64,000 bases of DNA. Source: Lewinellaceae bacterium. GTDB lineage: Bacteria > Bacteroidota > Bacteroidia > Chitinophagales > Saprospiraceae. Location: positions 186,001-250,000 of the forward strand of contig JACJYE010000009.1 in assembly GCA_020636255.1 (NCBI GenBank), read 5' to 3'. Position 1 is the first letter of the stretch, and each line of letters opens with the position of its first letter. Shown one piece after another: positions 62,228 through 64,000 of the stretch. The notes under the pieces are model-generated. The model saw only the letters and a program-made list of their open reading frames with translations. It was not told where the DNA came from and did no database searches. Made by a program: the position numbers and the translations under genes.

Positions 62228-62840
62228 ATGCAAATAATATTTCCCCTTGTATACTCTTAATGTTTATTAGTTCCCCCTTATAAATCAAAAAAGAAAAAGC
62301 CTGGTGCGGAAGCCTTCGCACTTCAAGCCTAAATAGTATATGCTATTTACGGGTATGTAAGGCTGTTTCGGGCCTTTGCCCGGGATGAAGAATAAACTAC
62401 GATCAGGTAGTGGCAAACACGAACAACACTGAGTATTGGCTGCACTTTACCTCTTTTTGAGGAGGTTTCCCGTCAATCTCTACCACACCTGGTTCTTTTA
62501 ACTGAATGGCGCGGGTATGCCGTTTTGCCATTCCTGTTTAGCAAGGATGGGGTTACTCCTATGGCCTTGACAGGCTAGTATTGTCAGGGGTTCCCTCCAT
62601 TTTACACTGTAATAACTTTTACCTGAACGGGAAAAAACGCCCCGATTCAGGCTGGCCTTTCCTTGCCTTTTTGGCAAGCAGCCTGATACATGTAAACAAA
62701 TACGCAACATGAGATCAGACAAACGGGAACCTTCTGTAAAAAGCACAATTGACTCATGCCTCCTCCTTCGGGGCATGGCTTCAGTGGGCATGCTGCCCTC
62801 GTATACATCTACTCTTTCTACCCATCAACTCCTTCAAAAA

Positions 62841-64000
62841 ATGAAGAACTTGTACCTATCTTCCAGCAAGACGGCTAAAAACCCTAATGACTACGCATCA
62901 AGGAGCCTGTCTTCATTCATAGCCCGCTTTTGCTTTTCCGGGCTGTTGCTCCTGGCCAACCTGACTGCCTTTGGCCAACTCGATGCTGATAATCAGGCCG
63001 AAAGCTTTCGCCAGGAAAGGGCTTGCCCTTCTCTGCGCGTTCTGTCTGCACAAGCGTTGCAGGTTTCCGGTTGTGGAGCAAGAGATGGGGCGATCCGTTT
63101 GTCCATTGCAGACGACAACGGCGATAGCTCCACATCCTATCGGGTCATGATAGGGCATGGAGCTAAAGGCGAGGTCGACCACGGCGTTTTTCAGGGAACA
63201 CAGCTGGAGGTCACAGGGCTCGCTCCGGGGACTTACGGGCCGGCCTACGTGATCCGAGAGAGCGATGGTTGTAAAGCCAGTACATTAGCGGAGCCTCTGG
63301 TAATTGGTACAGGTTGCACAGAGGAATTGCTCAGCACCTACCGCACCCGCAGCAACCTGGATGGTGCTGAAGAAGACAACCCCCTTCAGTTAATGGTGTC
63401 CAACCCCGTGCTGGCAGCCCAGGGTTTTAATGTTTTTGTAGCTGAATCAGCAAACTTGTCCAACGGCTCCGCTCAAGGGGCCGTTGCTATTGGCGGCAAC
63501 CTTATACTGTCGGGCCATTACGATGTGGCTACCTCCGACGCTGGGAACTTTAATCCTGAAAACGAAGCATTCCCCGTTGCTCTGCTGGTAAACGGGCGGC
63601 TGGAATACCAGTCGGGCACCGGCCTGAACGTGCTCAACGGAGGGGCGGCCAAACTGGGCGATCTCACAGGTTCTGGCATTTATGAAGGAGATGGCATCAC
63701 GAAGATCGCCAACGAAGGGCCTAATTCTACTCCTCGCCTTACGATCGGAGTGCCGCAACCACAATACACGGTAGGCGGCACCGGTATGGTAGACTTCAGC
63801 ACGGCATTCGACGAACTTCAGGGCGCTTCTGCCGGGCTGGCTGCACAGGAGGCAAACGCCAGCCTTCAGGCCGATGGGCCGGGCCGGGCCAAAGTGAAGA
63901 TCCATGCCGGTAAGTTCAATATTATCCATATCTCTGCTCAGGAATTATCCTCCTACCAGGCCATTGCTTTTAACATAATCCCAACGGGTAGCACAACCGT
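62841..64000 (+). CDS. Choice-of-anchor A domain surface protein, 3' end beyond window
   Basis: 386 complete codons from ATG at 62841; the frame is also open to an ATG at 62709, but 62841 places the signal segment (IARFCFSGLLLLANLTAFGQ) nearer the start. The n-region is still long, about 26 residues. A Cys-containing module covers about 50-155. From about 185 the protein matches choice-of-anchor A domains: GAVAIGGNLILSGHYDVATS, FPVALLVNGRLEYQSGTGLN and MVDFSTAFDELQGASAGLAA. Such domains are typical of large exported adhesin-like proteins, often with a sorting signal at the C-terminus, which here would lie outside the window. The fold assignment is good; the function is unknown. Confidence 0.8.
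   Translation, partial: MKNLYLSSSKTAKNPNDYASRSLSSFIARFCFSGLLLLANLTAFGQLDADNQAESFRQERACPSLRVLSAQALQVSGCGARDGAIRLSIADDNGDSSTSYRVMIGHGAKGEVDHGVFQGTQLEVTGLAPGTYGPAYVIRESDGCKASTLAEPLVIGTGCTEELLSTYRTRSNLDGAEEDNPLQLMVSNPVLAAQGFNVFVAESANLSNGSAQGAVAIGGNLILSGHYDVATSDAGNFNPENEAFPVALLVNGRLEYQSGTGLNVLNGGAAKLGDLTGSGIYEGDGITKIANEGPNSTPRLTIGVPQPQYTVGGTGMVDFSTAFDELQGASAGLAAQEANASLQADGPGRAKVKIHAGKFNIIHISAQELSSYQAIAFNIIPTGSTT

Larger units (their letters stand above)
60591..62840. other. 2.25-kb AT-rich gene-poor region with several hairpins and a promoter
   Basis: No convincing protein gene on either strand; the short frames at 60943-61161 and 61852-62154 are Cys-rich without homologous features. Visible items are a repeat copy (60661-60691), a terminator (61176-61212), a perfect palindrome (61665-61690), a hairpin (61763-61792) and a promoter (62199-62227). 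The terminator with no coding gene in front of it suggests a plus-strand untranslated RNA somewhere in about 60850-61210. The AT content is higher than in the rest of the window, as judged by eye. Confidence 0.5.

Noticed and set aside
60591..62840. tRNA, tmRNA, RNase P or SRP RNA in the gene-poor region
   Set aside because: Searched by eye for GTTCRANNC T-loops and core motifs. One GTTCAAGCC at about 61042 lacks the paired arms of a tRNA.
1..64000. CRISPR array, insertion sequence with transposase, prophage or integrated element
   Set aside because: No regularly spaced repeat array, no transposase or phage protein. The only recombinase is XerD-like, without an adjacent attachment duplication.

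Overview
The window looks like chromosomal DNA of a marine-type Bacteroidota, most likely of the Saprospiria (Lewinella/Phaeodactylibacter-like). This placement is inference from gene content: several proteins carry type IX secretion (T9SS) C-terminal sorting domains, there is a PorW/SprE-like T9SS lipoprotein, a hybrid propeller/histidine kinase/AraC regulator is present, and good matches to the Bacteroidota promoter (TTTG or TTG, 17-21 bases, then TAnnTTTG) lie in front of several genes. Shine-Dalgarno sequences are weak or absent. No rRNA, tRNA, CRISPR array, prophage or transposase gene was recognised.

Layout. 1-9 kb: a truncated M28 peptidase, two chimeric T9SS cargo paralogues, a Tyr/Trp-rich repeat protein, a small membrane protein, a rhodanese and a TraB/GumN protein. 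8.4-19.4 kb: a giant predicted outer-membrane protein, a secreted animal-type haem peroxidase fused to dockerin-, cohesin- and sorting-domain modules, a GH73-like protein lacking its usual catalytic Glu, another T9SS cargo protein, cystathionine gamma-synthase and HU. 19.8-26.2 kb: an oligopeptide-type ABC importer operon with two lipoprotein binding proteins and two permeases with unusual insertions, but no ATPase. 26.5-35.3 kb: a TIGR01777 epimerase, a HAD-like protein, an M23 peptidase, PorW/SprE-like, DinB, a lipoprotein 5'-nucleotidase and TesB. 35.5-45.9 kb: the hybrid regulator, a TMTC-like glycosyltransferase with TPRs, a GH3/serine-hydrolase fusion and a methyltransferase. 45.9-56.7 kb: a haem-motif T9SS protein, an acyltransferase, a CotH-family protein with a TTG start, a metacaspase-like protein divergent from a KirBac channel, an ECF sigma/anti-sigma-like/Spy-like operon and a TPR protein. 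56.7-60.6 kb: polyphosphate glucokinase, two peptidyl-prolyl isomerases (one with a PKD domain), a small hypothetical and XerD. 60.6-62.8 kb is an AT-rich gene-poor stretch with hairpins and a strong promoter, leading into a truncated choice-of-anchor A surface protein.

The common theme is cell-envelope biology: T9SS cargo and one T9SS component, outer-membrane and periplasmic folding factors (cyclophilins, Spy-like protein), peptidoglycan-active enzymes (M23, GH73-like, GH3/serine hydrolase) and peptide uptake.

The most unusual feature is not a gene. A family of short dispersed intergenic repeats built on AGAGCTTGTTTGGAGGCC and TTAGTAGTGTTC occurs about a dozen times, alone or as inverted ends of 77-, 120- and 288-bp nested foldback elements. 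A second, unrelated 73-bp repeat unit occurs in tandem near 1.2 kb and again near 41.9 kb.
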